The notes: generated by a model not told the origin, from the sequence alone. Positions 1-6,424 are shown, counted from the stretch's first letter. The stretch is DNA of 7,383 nucleotides from an uncultured Oscillibacter sp. (GCA_946530565.1 CAMNAE010000076.1:1-7383); one strand, 5' to 3'. Numbers and translations are program-made.

Positions 1-1665
1 CGTGAGGAACACGGCGTCGTCCGTGACATGCAGCGCCCATTTCTGCCCGTCGCTCCCGGTCCAGGGCCGCGTGCAGACATTGGCGCCGTCGCCCACGGCC
101 TCGGCCGTGAGCGCAAGGCCGCTCTGCTTCGAGGTTATCGCATAGAACAGATCCCCCTGCTCCTCAAAGTGCCAGACCTGCGAGGCATCGCCGTTTGGCA
201 GCCAGACCGTCACGTTGCCGTCGTCCTGCGCCCAGAGATACAGGCCGTTTTCCGACTGCACGAGCGCGTCGAATTCGTCGCCTAAATCCGCGCTGAGCCC
301 CGAGGCCGGGTGGTTCGTGAAGAAGCTCAGGCGGACCGTCTGGTTGCCCGGTCCGATCGTGCCCGAGAGCGGGCCGGAATAGACGCCGCCAAAGTCGTGG
401 ATGCCCGTCGGGCGGATGTTCCGGATCTCCCAGACCGTGCCGTCGGGCCAGTCGCGGCTGTAGCTGTTCACGCCGCGCCCCTGCTCGCGGTCGAGCGCAC
501 CGTTGATGTAGACATCGAAGAGCCCGTAGTTCGAAAGATCTGCCGACACTCTGCCGTCGAGCAGGCCGGCGACCGTGAGCGTGTGCTCCGGGACCGGGGC
601 AGGCGGGTTCGGGTCCCGCACGCTGAAGCTCGTTTCGATCAGCGTCGTCGTCGCTCCGCCCTCATATCTTGCTCTCACGGTATAGGTATAGTCCCCCTCC
701 GGCAGCTTTGAGAAGATGAAGGCCGCGTCCAGACCGCCGGTTTTGATGTTGTAGGTCGTATCTGCGATCTTGTTTTTGCTGTAGTAGAAGCCCGGGACGA
801 TCTCCCCGTCCGCGTCCCGGATGTTTGCGGTGACGCTTGTGAGCTCCACGTCGGAATTCGTGCTGATGATGCCCTGGAGCGAATAGCCGAGCCCCAGGGT
901 CAGCGTCCCGCTCGGGGCGCGGACGCCGGAGACGGTCAGCCGCGGGTCCAGATCGGGCTCCTTGTCCGGCGGTGTGTACTCAGTCGCCTCGCGCAGGGCG
1001 ATGTGATAGTGCGAGGCGTTCTCCCACACGCCGTAGGTCGGCGCGTTCCGCACAGTCGAGAGGGAATAGCCCTGCGCCGTGAGGAATTTATAGATCTCAA
1101 CGCCGCGCGCGACCGAGACGGCGCCGCCCGCGTAGGTGACGTCGACCGCAAGGCCGAGGTAGTGCTTGGAGTTTTTCGAGTGCGCACCGCCCGCGATCTC
1201 AGAGACCGTGATGCTCCCGTATTCGCCCGCAAGGTCGAGCAGCAGCTTCAAAAGGCCGACGTCGAGATACACGCTGCCGCCCGGAGCCGTTCCGTCAGGA
1301 TCCGTGTAGCTGCTGCGTGAAGCCTTCAGGCCCTCGGCCGTGTCGGCGATGTTGTTGTAGGCAAAGGCGTTGTCGACGTTCCCGCTCTGATGGGTGACCG
1401 CCAGACGGATCCCGGAGTTTGCAAGGATCCGGCTCGCATAGCGGATGCGCAGATTCGCGGAGTTGACGTCGGAAAAGAGCTGCGCCGTACTGCCGCCGGG
1501 AAGCGCGCTCTCCTCAAGACGCTGAAGATATTCTTCGGAGTAGGCCCGGCCGGCCTCCTCCGGCGCACTTTCTTCCGTGTACTCGGCACCCGCCGCCGGA
1601 AGGATGCTCAAAAGGACGCAGAGCGTGAGCAGGATCGAAAGTGCAGTTTTATGCCGCTGATTCAC
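1..1665 (-). CDS. Secreted M15-type zinc peptidase with sandwich modules and a ricin-type trefoil (3' end outside window)
   Basis: I translated this frame directly: 555 codons without a stop, running off the left edge. It starts at GTG 1665, with a GGGGGAGG Shine-Dalgarno sequence at 1669-1676 and no in-frame ATG nearby. Residues 1-27 form a signal peptide (basic start, hydrophobic core LSILLTLCVLLSIL, cleavage near AAGA). Residues ~60-225 look like a peptidase M15A/VanY-type domain: SKHYLGLAVDV (166-176) supplies zinc ligands H168 and D175, and WENASHYH (214-221) supplies H221, with E215 or H219 as possible catalytic residues. Residues ~242-350 and ~361-450 look like two beta-sandwich modules of the kind found in secreted proteins of gut Clostridia. 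From ~465 a ricin-like trefoil begins, with QVW (496-498) and QKW (541-543). Known M15 enzymes cut D-Ala-containing peptidoglycan peptides, and ricin folds bind sugars. A secreted cell-wall hydrolase is inferred; the true substrate is unknown. TACAAT at the edge of the upstream terminator could be its -10 box, but no -35 is evident. Confidence 0.85.
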   Translation of the reverse strand, partial: MNQRHKTALSILLTLCVLLSILPAAGAEYTEESAPEEAGRAYSEEYLQRLEESALPGGSTAQLFSDVNSANLRIRYASRILANSGIRLAVTHQSGNVDNAFAYNNIADTAEGLKASRSSYTDPDGTAPGGSVYLDVGLLKLLLDLAGEYGSITVSEIAGGAHSKNSKHYLGLAVDVTYAGGAVSVARGVEIYKFLTAQGYSLSTVRNAPTYGVWENASHYHIALREATEYTPPDKEPDLDPRLTVSGVRAPSGTLTLGLGYSLQGIISTNSDVELTSVTANIRDADGEIVPGFYYSKNKIADTTYNIKTGGLDAAFIFSKLPEGDYTYTVRARYEGGATTTLIETSFSVRDPNPPAPVPEHTLTVAGLLDGRVSADLSNYGLFDVYINGALDREQGRGVNSYSRDWPDGTVWEIRNIRPTGIHDFGGVYSGPLSGTIGPGNQTVRLSFFTNHPASGLSADLGDEFDALVQSENGLYLWAQDDGNVTVWLPNGDASQVWHFEEQGDLFYAITSKQSGLALTAEAVGDGANVCTRPWTGSDGQKWALHVTDDAVFLT

Positions 1666-1740
1666 AGGCCTCCCCCTTTTCGTTTCCTCTTTCAGCGCCG
1701 CCGAGGGCGCATTCCGGCCTGAACGCTTCTATTGTATCAT

Positions 1741-1788
1741 AAAACCGCCGCTCACGGAACGCTTTTTTGCTCCGTGAGCGGCGGTTTT
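1741..1788 (-). terminator. Intrinsic terminator of the gpmI transcript
   Basis: A perfect 18-bp inverted repeat (1741-1758 with 1771-1788) encloses a 12-base loop. Read leftward, the stem ends in CGGCGGTTTT followed by ATGATAC, giving a short U-tract. It lies 24 bases past the gpmI stop codon and before the next leftward gene, so it should end the glycolytic transcript. The A/T-flanked symmetric stem could also work rightward, but no rightward gene feeds into it here. Confidence 0.9.
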
Positions 1789-1811
1789 CGATCATTGGAT
1801 GTATTTTGCGC

Positions 1812-3326
1812 TTATTTCACGATCAGCGTCTTGCCGTCCATCTCGGCCGGACAGGCGAGGCCCATCACGTCGAGGATCGTCGGCGCGATGTCGGCGAGCC
1901 GTCCGGGGCGCAGCTCCGTGCCCGCGCCGCAGAGGATGAAGGGCACGGGATTCGTCGTGTGTGCGGTCATCGGGCTGCCGTCCGGCTCGGTCATCGTCTC
2001 GGCGTTGCCGTGGTCGGCCGTGATCATCGCGATGCCGCCCATGCGCAGCGTCGCGTCCACGACCTGACCCACGCAGGCGTCCACGGTCTCGACCGCCTTC
2101 ACCGCGGCCTCGTATACGCCGGTGTGGCCGACCATGTCGCAGTTGGCGAAGTTCAGGATCACGACGTCGTAGGCGCCGGACTCGATGCGCTCCACGCACT
2201 TTTCGGTCACCTCGAGTGCGCTCATCTCGGGCTGCAGGTCGTAGGTCGCGACCTTCGGCGAGGGCACGAGCACGCGGTCCTCACCGGGGAAGACGGTCTC
2301 GGTGCCGCCGTTGAAGAAGAAAGTCACATGCGCGTACTTCTCGGTCTCGGCGATGCGCAGCTGCGTCATGCCAAGCTGGCTTAAATACTCGCCGAGGCCG
2401 TTGCGCACGGCCAGGCGCGGATAGGCGACGAGCACGTTCGGCATCGTCGCGTCGTACTCGGTGTTGCACACGAAGGTCAGCGGAAAGAGCTGGCGCGGGA
2501 AGCCGTCAAAGTTCGGATCGACCAGCGCGCGGGTGATCTCGCGGGCGCGGTCGGGGCGGAAGTTGAAGAAGATGACGCTGTCGTGGTCGGAGATCGTCCC
2601 CTCCGGATCGCAGACGACGGGCTCCACGAACTCGTCGGTCACGCCGCGGCTGTAGCTTGCGCGCACGGCGGACTCGGGGTCGGGATTTGAATCGCCGCTC
2701 TCGCCGTAGACCATCGCGTCATAGGCCCGCTCGAGCCGGTCATAGCGCTTGTCGCGGTCCATCGCGTAGTAGCGGCCCATGACCGTCGCGATGGAGCCGA
2801 TGCCGAGCGCGGCGCATTTGTCAAGCGTCTCACGCACGAAGTCCGCGCCCGAGGTCGGGGAGACGTCGCGCCCGTCCAGAAACGCGTGGATGTACACCCG
2901 CTCGACGCCCTGGCGCTTCGCAAGCTCCAAAAGCGCGAAGAGGTGCTCCAGGTGTGAGTGCACGCCGCCGTTGGACAAAAGTCCCATCAGGTGCAGGCGG
3001 CTGCCGTTTGCGCGGCAGTTCTCCATCGCCGCGAGATACGCGGGGTTTTCAAAGAAATCGCCGTCGGTGATGGACTTGGAGATGCGGGGCAGGTCCTGAA
3101 AGACCACACGGCCCGCGCCGATGTTGGTGTGACCGACCTCGCTGTTGCCCATCTGCCCGGCGGGAAGCCCGACGTCGAGGCCGGAGGCGCTCAGCGTCGT
3201 ATGGGCATATTCCGCAAAAAACGCGTCCAGCCGCGGCGTCTCGGCCGCTTTCACCGCGTTGCCCTCCCGCGCCTCGCGCAGGCCGAACCCGTCCATAATG
3301 ATCAGGGTCGTAGGCGTTTTTTTCAT
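1812..3326 (-). CDS. gpmI: 2,3-bisphosphoglycerate-independent phosphoglycerate mutase
   Basis: This 504-residue cytoplasmic enzyme interconverts 3- and 2-phosphoglycerate in glycolysis and gluconeogenesis, using two Mn ions and a phosphoserine intermediate. The family is usually about 505-515 residues. Residues fit the known scheme: D12 in IIMDGFG, nucleophile S62 in MGNSEVGH, the inserted transferase domain with H123, DGRD (151-154), R185 and FRPDR (256-260), then K330, D397/H401 in CDMVGH, D438/H439 in TADHGN and H456. I chose ATG 3326 because MKKTPTTLIIMDGFG is the standard family N-terminus. The frame stays open 15 codons further upstream, but those residues look like the non-coding spacer. 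The Shine-Dalgarno GGGAGG lies at 3338-3343 with a longish 11-base spacer. It is the third gene of the pgk-tpiA-gpmI group, 60 bases after tpiA, and probably shares the tpiA transcript. Confidence 0.97.
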   Translation of the reverse strand: MKKTPTTLIIMDGFGLREAREGNAVKAAETPRLDAFFAEYAHTTLSASGLDVGLPAGQMGNSEVGHTNIGAGRVVFQDLPRISKSITDGDFFENPAYLAAMENCRANGSRLHLMGLLSNGGVHSHLEHLFALLELAKRQGVERVYIHAFLDGRDVSPTSGADFVRETLDKCAALGIGSIATVMGRYYAMDRDKRYDRLERAYDAMVYGESGDSNPDPESAVRASYSRGVTDEFVEPVVCDPEGTISDHDSVIFFNFRPDRAREITRALVDPNFDGFPRQLFPLTFVCNTEYDATMPNVLVAYPRLAVRNGLGEYLSQLGMTQLRIAETEKYAHVTFFFNGGTETVFPGEDRVLVPSPKVATYDLQPEMSALEVTEKCVERIESGAYDVVILNFANCDMVGHTGVYEAAVKAVETVDACVGQVVDATLRMGGIAMITADHGNAETMTEPDGSPMTAHTTNPVPFILCGAGTELRPGRLADIAPTILDVMGLACPAEMDGKTLIVK

Positions 3327-3347
3327 ATCGTTATGATCCTCCCGGAT

Positions 3348-3365
3348 GCCCGCCGAAACGCGGGC
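3348..3365 (-). other. Small stem-loop between tpiA and gpmI
   Basis: A 6-bp GC-only inverted repeat (3348-3353 with 3360-3365) with a 6-base loop sits just upstream of the gpmI ribosome binding site. No U-tract follows, so it is not an intrinsic terminator. It might mark an RNA processing or decay-blocking site between the two cistrons, but short GC stems are expected by chance in DNA of this composition. Confidence 0.4.
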
Positions 3366-3386
3366 TGGCATTTCAAAATGAGTGTC

Positions 3387-4160
3387 TCACTCCTGATTTG
3401 CCGCGTTGATGATGTCCACGAACTGCTCGGGCTTTAAGGACGCGCCGCCGATGAGACCGCCGTCGATATCGGGCTGGGCAAGCAGCTCAAAGGCGTTCTT
3501 GGGGTTCATGGAGCCGCCGTACTGGATCGTGACGCTGCGAGCCACGCGTGCGCCGTAGAGCGCGCGGATCGTGGCGCGGATCGCCGTGCACACCTCGCCC
3601 GCCTGCTCGGCAGAGGCGGTCTTGCCGGTGCCGATCGCCCAGATGGGCTCATAGGCGATCACGCAGCGGCGCAGCTTCTCGGCGGACACGCCCGCGAGCG
3701 CCGCCTTGACCTGCAGGGCGATCCACTCGGGGGTCAGGCCCTGCTCGCGCTGTGAAAGGCTCTCGCCCACGCAGATGATCGGGTTCATGTCGTGGTCGAG
3801 CACGGCGTGGACCTTCTTGTTAACGGTCTCGTTGGTCTCGCCGAAGTACTCGCGGCGCTCGCTGTGGCCGACGATCACGTACTTGACGCCCAGGTCCTTG
3901 AGCATCGCCGCCGAGACCTCGCCGGTGTAGGCGCCCTTTTCTTCGAAATAGACGTTCTCGGCGCCGACGCTCACGCGCAGATCCTTGAAGGCCTTGATCG
4001 CTGTGGAAATATTGCAGGCGGGGACGCAGATCAGTGTTTCGCACCACTTCGCGCGCGGCATGATCGCCTTGAGCTCCTCGGCGAATTTTCTGGTCTCGCT
4101 GGCCGTCATATTCATTTTCCAGTTCCCGGCGATGATCGTCTTGCGGTATCTGCGGTTCAT
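3387..4160 (-). CDS. tpiA: Triosephosphate isomerase
   Basis: This 257-residue TIM-barrel enzyme interconverts dihydroxyacetone phosphate and glyceraldehyde 3-phosphate and normally works as a cytoplasmic dimer. All signatures are present: N13 and K15 in GNWKMN, electrophile H99 in VGHSERR, catalytic base E171 in AYEPIWAIGTGKTA with flexible loop 6 behind it, and the phosphate-gripping QYGGSMNP (213-220) and GGASL (238-242). Length is normal (about 250). The start at ATG 4160 follows Shine-Dalgarno AAGGAGA (4169-4175) at an ideal 8-base spacing. It lies between pgk and gpmI on the same strand. Unlike a tightly packed operon gene, it is preceded by a 231-base gap with its own near-consensus promoter and a structured leader, so it can be transcribed without pgk. 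Confidence 0.98.
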   Translation of the reverse strand: MNRRYRKTIIAGNWKMNMTASETRKFAEELKAIMPRAKWCETLICVPACNISTAIKAFKDLRVSVGAENVYFEEKGAYTGEVSAAMLKDLGVKYVIVGHSERREYFGETNETVNKKVHAVLDHDMNPIICVGESLSQREQGLTPEWIALQVKAALAGVSAEKLRRCVIAYEPIWAIGTGKTASAEQAGEVCTAIRATIRALYGARVARSVTIQYGGSMNPKNAFELLAQPDIDGGLIGGASLKPEQFVDIINAANQE

Positions 4161-4212
4161 ATGAAATCTCTCCTTAAAATTCTTGATTGGTCTATCGGAT
4201 CATTCCGTGTTT

Positions 4213-4242
4213 TCTTCCGCCGGCAGCATGCGCGGCGGAGGG
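4213..4242 (-). other. Second stem-loop in the tpiA leader
   Basis: TCCGCCG (4216-4222) pairs with CGGCGGA (4233-4239), 7 bp, and the stem extends outward by three more pairs including two G-U wobbles. The 10-base loop can form a further small GCA/TGC helix. It lies in the predicted tpiA 5' leader, about 40 bases upstream of the ribosome binding site, and no U-tract follows. Its left arm (leader sense) could instead pair with part of the preceding hairpin. Confidence 0.55.
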
Positions 4243-4255
4243 AGTTCAATGAAGC

Positions 4256-4287
4256 CGCCGGGGCGCGCTTTTATCCACGCCCCGGCG
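4256..4287 (-). other. Ten-bp stem-loop at the 5' end of the tpiA leader
   Basis: CGCCGGGGCG (4256-4265) is exactly complementary to CGCCCCGGCG (4278-4287), giving a 10-bp all-GC stem with a 12-base loop. It begins only about two bases after the predicted transcription start near 4289. Neither side has a U-tract, so it is unlikely to be the pgk terminator. 5'-terminal hairpins are known to protect some bacterial mRNAs from 5'-end-dependent decay, and that role is an inference here. Confidence 0.7.
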
Positions 4288-4295
4288 CTCTAACA

Positions 4296-4323
4296 ATCAT
4301 ACAGAAAAAGTTCGAAATGTCAA
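4296..4323 (-). promoter_or_regulatory. Sigma-A-type promoter for tpiA-gpmI
   Basis: Read leftward: a perfect -35 TTGACA (4318-4323), a 16-base spacer, then -10 TATGAT (4296-4301, five of six matches). The region upstream is A/T-rich, including an A6 run. The predicted start is near 4289, giving a leader of about 129 bases before the tpiA ATG. It is the closest match to a housekeeping promoter on this strand of the window. Confidence 0.85.
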
Positions 4324-4351
4324 GAGTTTTTTGAAGTTTAACAGGAATTAA

Positions 4352-4366
4352 CTCACAATTGTTGAG
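4352..4366. promoter_or_regulatory. Near-palindrome upstream of the tpiA promoter, possible operator
   Basis: CTCACAATTGTTGAG is centred on ACAATTGT, a perfect 8-base palindrome, with outer CTC/GAG arms offset by one base. It lies about 30 bases upstream of the tpiA -35 box and 26 bases past the pgk stop codon. A/T-rich symmetry here stands out from the GC-rich surroundings. No known regulator site is recognised with confidence. Confidence 0.3.
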
Positions 4367-4391
4367 GAATCAAGCCGTTTGCTCTCCGGTC

Positions 4392-5660
4392 TCAGCGGTC
4401 GAGCAGGCAGGCCACGCCGGGCAGGACCTTGCCCTCGAGGAACTCAAGAGACGCGCCGCCGCCGGTGGAGATGTGGGTCATGCGGTCGGCAAAGCCGAGC
4501 TGCTCCACCGCCGCCGCGCTGTCGCCGCCGCCGATGATCGTGATCGCGTCGGACTTTGCGAGCGCCGCCGCGATCGCCTCGGTGCCCTTTGCGAAGGCCG
4601 GGAATTCGAACACGCCCATCGGTCCGTTCCAGATGACCGTGCCGGCGCCCTCGAGCGCAGCAGAATACAGCGCGATCGTCTCAGGCCCGATGTCAAGGCC
4701 CTGCCATCCGTCGGGGATCTCGCCGCTCTTTACGACCTGCTGCTTCGCGTCGGGGGCGAAGGCGTCAGCCGCCACCGTGTCGACCGGCAGCAGCAGCTTC
4801 ACGCCCTTGGCCTCGGCCTGCCTGAGCATGTCGAGGGCGTAGCTCTCCCAGTCGGGCTCGAGCAGGCTCTCACCGATCTTTCCGCCCTGGGCGTGCGAGA
4901 AGGTATAGGCCATGCCGCCGCCGATGATGATCGTGTCGGCGATGTTCAAAAGGTTGTTGATGACGCCGATCTTCGAGGACACCTTGGAGCCGCCGAGGAT
5001 CGCGACGAGCGGACGCTTCGGGTTCGCCAGCGCGCCGCCGATGATCTCGAGCTCCTTTTCGATCAGGAAGCCGGAGACGGCGGGGAGATAGTCCGCAACG
5101 CCGGCCGTGGACGCGTGCGCGCGGTGCACCGCGCCGAAGGCGTCGGAGACGTAGAGCTCGGCAAGAGACGCGAGTTCTTTGGCAAAGGCCGGGTCGTTCT
5201 TCGTCTCGCCCTTTTCAAAGCGGGTGTTCTCGAGCAGCAGGATCTCGCCGCCCTTTAAGGCCGCGGCCTTGGCCTTGGCATCGGGGCCGACGACGTCGGA
5301 GGCGAACTGCACAGGTCTCCCCAGGAGCTCGGAAAGACGCTCGGCGACGGGCCTCAGCGAGAGCTTTGCCAGGCTCTTCTTCCAGTCGGCCTCGGTGAGG
5401 TCTTCGGCCTTCTTGCCCTTTTCGACCTGCTTTTTCACATAGCTTTCAAACGTGGCATTCGGCTTGCCGAGGTGGGAGCAGGCGATGACCGCCGCGCCCT
5501 GATCGAGGAGATAACGGATCGTGGGCAGCGCCGCGACGATGCGCTTGTCGCTCGTGATGGCGCCGGTCTTCTTGTCCTGCGGTACGTTGAAGTCGCAGCG
5601 GAGCAGGACCTTCTTGCCCGCAACATCCACGTCTTTTACGGTCTTCTTGCTGTAATTCAT
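4392..5660 (-). CDS. pgk: Phosphoglycerate kinase
   Basis: This 422-residue cytoplasmic two-domain kinase transfers phosphate from 1,3-bisphosphoglycerate to ADP, the first ATP-yielding step of glycolysis. N-domain substrate motifs are RCDFNVP (21-27), SHLGKP (62-67), ENTRF (144-148) and [13 protein letters not shown] (173-185). C-domain nucleotide motifs are GGSKVSSK (223-230), NGPMGVFE (345-352), GGGDS (377-381) and TGGGASLE (399-406). Most bacterial Pgk proteins have about 395 residues. The excess is a charged lysine/glutamate-rich insertion at about 68-99, between SHLGKP and the SLRPVAERL segment. The start at ATG 5660 has Shine-Dalgarno GAGAGGGG (5670-5677) with a 9-base spacing. It leads the leftward glycolytic group; gapA, often its neighbour, is absent, and trmL lies 54 bases upstream instead. 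No clear terminator follows, so read-through into tpiA is possible. Confidence 0.98.
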   Translation of the reverse strand: MNYSKKTVKDVDVAGKKVLLRCDFNVPQDKKTGAITSDKRIVAALPTIRYLLDQGAAVIACSHLGKPNATFESYVKKQVEKGKKAEDLTEADWKKSLAKLSLRPVAERLSELLGRPVQFASDVVGPDAKAKAAALKGGEILLLENTRFEKGETKNDPAFAKELASLAELYVSDAFGAVHRAHASTAGVADYLPAVSGFLIEKELEIIGGALANPKRPLVAILGGSKVSSKIGVINNLLNIADTIIIGGGMAYTFSHAQGGKIGESLLEPDWESYALDMLRQAEAKGVKLLLPVDTVAADAFAPDAKQQVVKSGEIPDGWQGLDIGPETIALYSAALEGAGTVIWNGPMGVFEFPAFAKGTEAIAAALAKSDAITIIGGGDSAAAVEQLGFADRMTHISTGGGASLEFLEGKVLPGVACLLDR

Positions 5661-5679
5661 ATGCTTGTGCCCCTCTCAA

Positions 5680-5708
5680 ATAATAGGATGAAAAAGCCTT
5701 GCGAACAA
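5680..5708 (-). promoter_or_regulatory. Candidate pgk promoter with an unusually short leader
   Basis: Read leftward: TTGTTC (5703-5708, three of six matches to -35), a 17-base spacer, then TATTAT (5680-5685, five of six to -10). The start would fall at about 5673-5676, inside or at the edge of the pgk Shine-Dalgarno sequence, leaving a leader of only about 13-16 bases. It is the only promoter-like pair between the trmL terminator and pgk. That argues for it, while the very short leader argues against it. Confidence 0.35.
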
Positions 5709-5740
5709 AAAAATTTATGCCCCGGCCATCTCGCCGGTGC
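5706..5740 (-). terminator. Terminator-like hairpin overlapping the trmL stop
   Basis: Read leftward, GCACCGGC (5733-5740) pairs with GCCGGGGC (5719-5726) around a 6-base loop, with one A-G mismatch, followed by ATAAA and a run of seven T (5707-5713). The stem lies within the last trmL codons and the stop codon is in the U-rich tail. It fits a moderate intrinsic terminator; the mismatch may allow some read-through into pgk. Confidence 0.6.
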
Positions 5741-6206
5741 CCTTGAGGCCAGGGAAGCCGTTTTGCCGCAGAGCCTCGTAGACGCACACCGCCGCGGTGT
5801 TGCTCAGATTGAGGCTCCGTGCCTCGGAGATCATCGGCAGCCGGATGCAGCGCGTGCGGAAGCGCTCGCGAAGCCCTTCCGGCAGTCCCGCGGTCTCCTT
5901 GCCGAAAAAGAGCCAGCAGTCAGGCGAAAAGCGCGCCTCTTCATAGGAGCGCGGCGCCTTCGTCGTCGTGAGCCAGAGATCGTCCGCCGCCTCCGGGTGG
6001 GCTTCAAAGAACGCGTCTAAATTCTCGTAGTCGAAGACCGGCACCAGATGCCAGTAGTCGAGCCCCGCGCGTTTGACCGCGCGGTCGGAGATGTCGAAGC
6101 CCAGGGGGCGGATCAGGTGCAGCTCAGAGCCTGTCGCGGCGCAGGTGCGGGCGATGTTGCCGCAGTTCTGCGGGATCTCCGGTTCCACCAAAACGATATG
6201 CAGCAT
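5715..6206 (-). CDS. trmL: tRNA (cytidine/uridine-34-2'-O)-methyltransferase, SpoU/SPOUT family
   Basis: TrmL methylates the 2'-OH of the wobble base 34 in tRNA-Leu isoacceptors using S-adenosylmethionine, tuning codon reading. It is a minimal single-domain SPOUT enzyme with a C-terminal trefoil knot. The 163 residues match the family size (about 155-160). Motif 1 is PQNCGNIART (12-21) with the conserved N17 and R20. Motif 2 is LFFGKETAGLPE (99-110) and motif 3 is IRLPMISEARSLNLSNTAAV (121-140). I chose ATG 6206 because MLHIVLVEPEIPQN is the usual N-terminus and GGGAGG stands 10 bases upstream. Two in-frame ATGs (6242, with AGGGAG 4 bases away, and 6269) could add 12 or 21 residues, but the added peptide partly encodes the Shine-Dalgarno sequence and looks non-coding. 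The gene is divergent from the 6511 gene. No convincing promoter is visible upstream. Confidence 0.95.
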   Translation of the reverse strand: MLHIVLVEPEIPQNCGNIARTCAATGSELHLIRPLGFDISDRAVKRAGLDYWHLVPVFDYENLDAFFEAHPEAADDLWLTTTKAPRSYEEARFSPDCWLFFGKETAGLPEGLRERFRTRCIRLPMISEARSLNLSNTAAVCVYEALRQNGFPGLKGTGEMAGA

Positions 6207-6360
6207 GTCCTGAAGTTCCTCCCGCCGATCATTTGCTTTCATTTTACTCCCTAATAATTGCGGATTCAAGAGGGAAAGTACTCTTTTGCGGGCAGAATCA
6301 GTAAAATTCTGACAGAAGCGCGTCCCGATTTCCGGGTTGCTATTGACGTTTTGCCGATTT

Positions 6361-6385
6361 GGGCGAAAGAAATCAAATTTTGCCC
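6361..6385. promoter_or_regulatory. Dyad symmetry just upstream of the rightward promoter, possible operator
   Basis: GGGCGAAA (6361-6368) and TTTTGCCC (6378-6385) form an 8-position inverted repeat around a 9-base centre, with one non-Watson-Crick position. The flanking bases TT and AA add partial symmetry after a mismatch. It ends 8 bases before the -35 box, where a regulator could bind. It does not resemble the PurR box of Bacillus. Confidence 0.4.
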
Positions 6386-6393
6386 TAAATGAC

Positions 6394-6422
6394 TGGATTT
6401 TATTTTCACTTCACTATATAAT
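6394..6422 (+). promoter_or_regulatory. Promoter of the nucleotidyltransferase-like gene and prs
   Basis: A perfect -10 TATAAT (6417-6422) stands 17 bases after TGGATT (6394-6399, three of six matches to -35). The surrounding DNA is strongly A/T-rich. The predicted start is near 6429, giving a leader of about 82 bases. The weak -35 and the adjacent dyad suggest that an activator or repressor may set its strength. Confidence 0.7.
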
Positions 6423-6424
6423 GA

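Noticed and set aside
28..711. Rightward open frames over the secreted protein gene
   Set aside because: They are arginine/valine-rich antisense shadows typical of GC-rich coding DNA, with no start signals; the leftward frame is continuous and has recognisable domains.
1729..1742. TATGAT/TACAAT boxes as a promoter for the secreted protein
   Set aside because: The -10 resemblance is fair, but the matching -35 position falls inside the terminator stem with at most two of six matches, so it is noted but not called.
1767..2384. Long rightward open frame opposite gpmI
   Set aside because: It runs through the terminator hairpin and lies antisense to a confidently identified enzyme; its His/Arg/Gly/Val-rich composition has no family features.
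3327..3371. Longer gpmI start adding 15 residues
   Set aside because: The extension has no matching ribosome binding site and overlaps the gpmI Shine-Dalgarno region; the family N-terminus begins at the chosen methionine.
4161..4391. Riboswitch or small RNA gene in the pgk-tpiA gap
   Set aside because: No known riboswitch core motif is recognised, and the stem-loops lack conserved loop sequences I could identify; a covariance-model search would be needed.
4359..5258. 299-residue rightward open frame opposite pgk
   Set aside because: Antisense shadow of a fully conserved kinase with low-complexity Arg/Asp/Val composition and no ribosome binding site.
6343..6348. TTGACG as a -35 box
   Set aside because: No acceptable -10 hexamer lies 16-18 bases downstream; the real -10 at 6417 is too far away.
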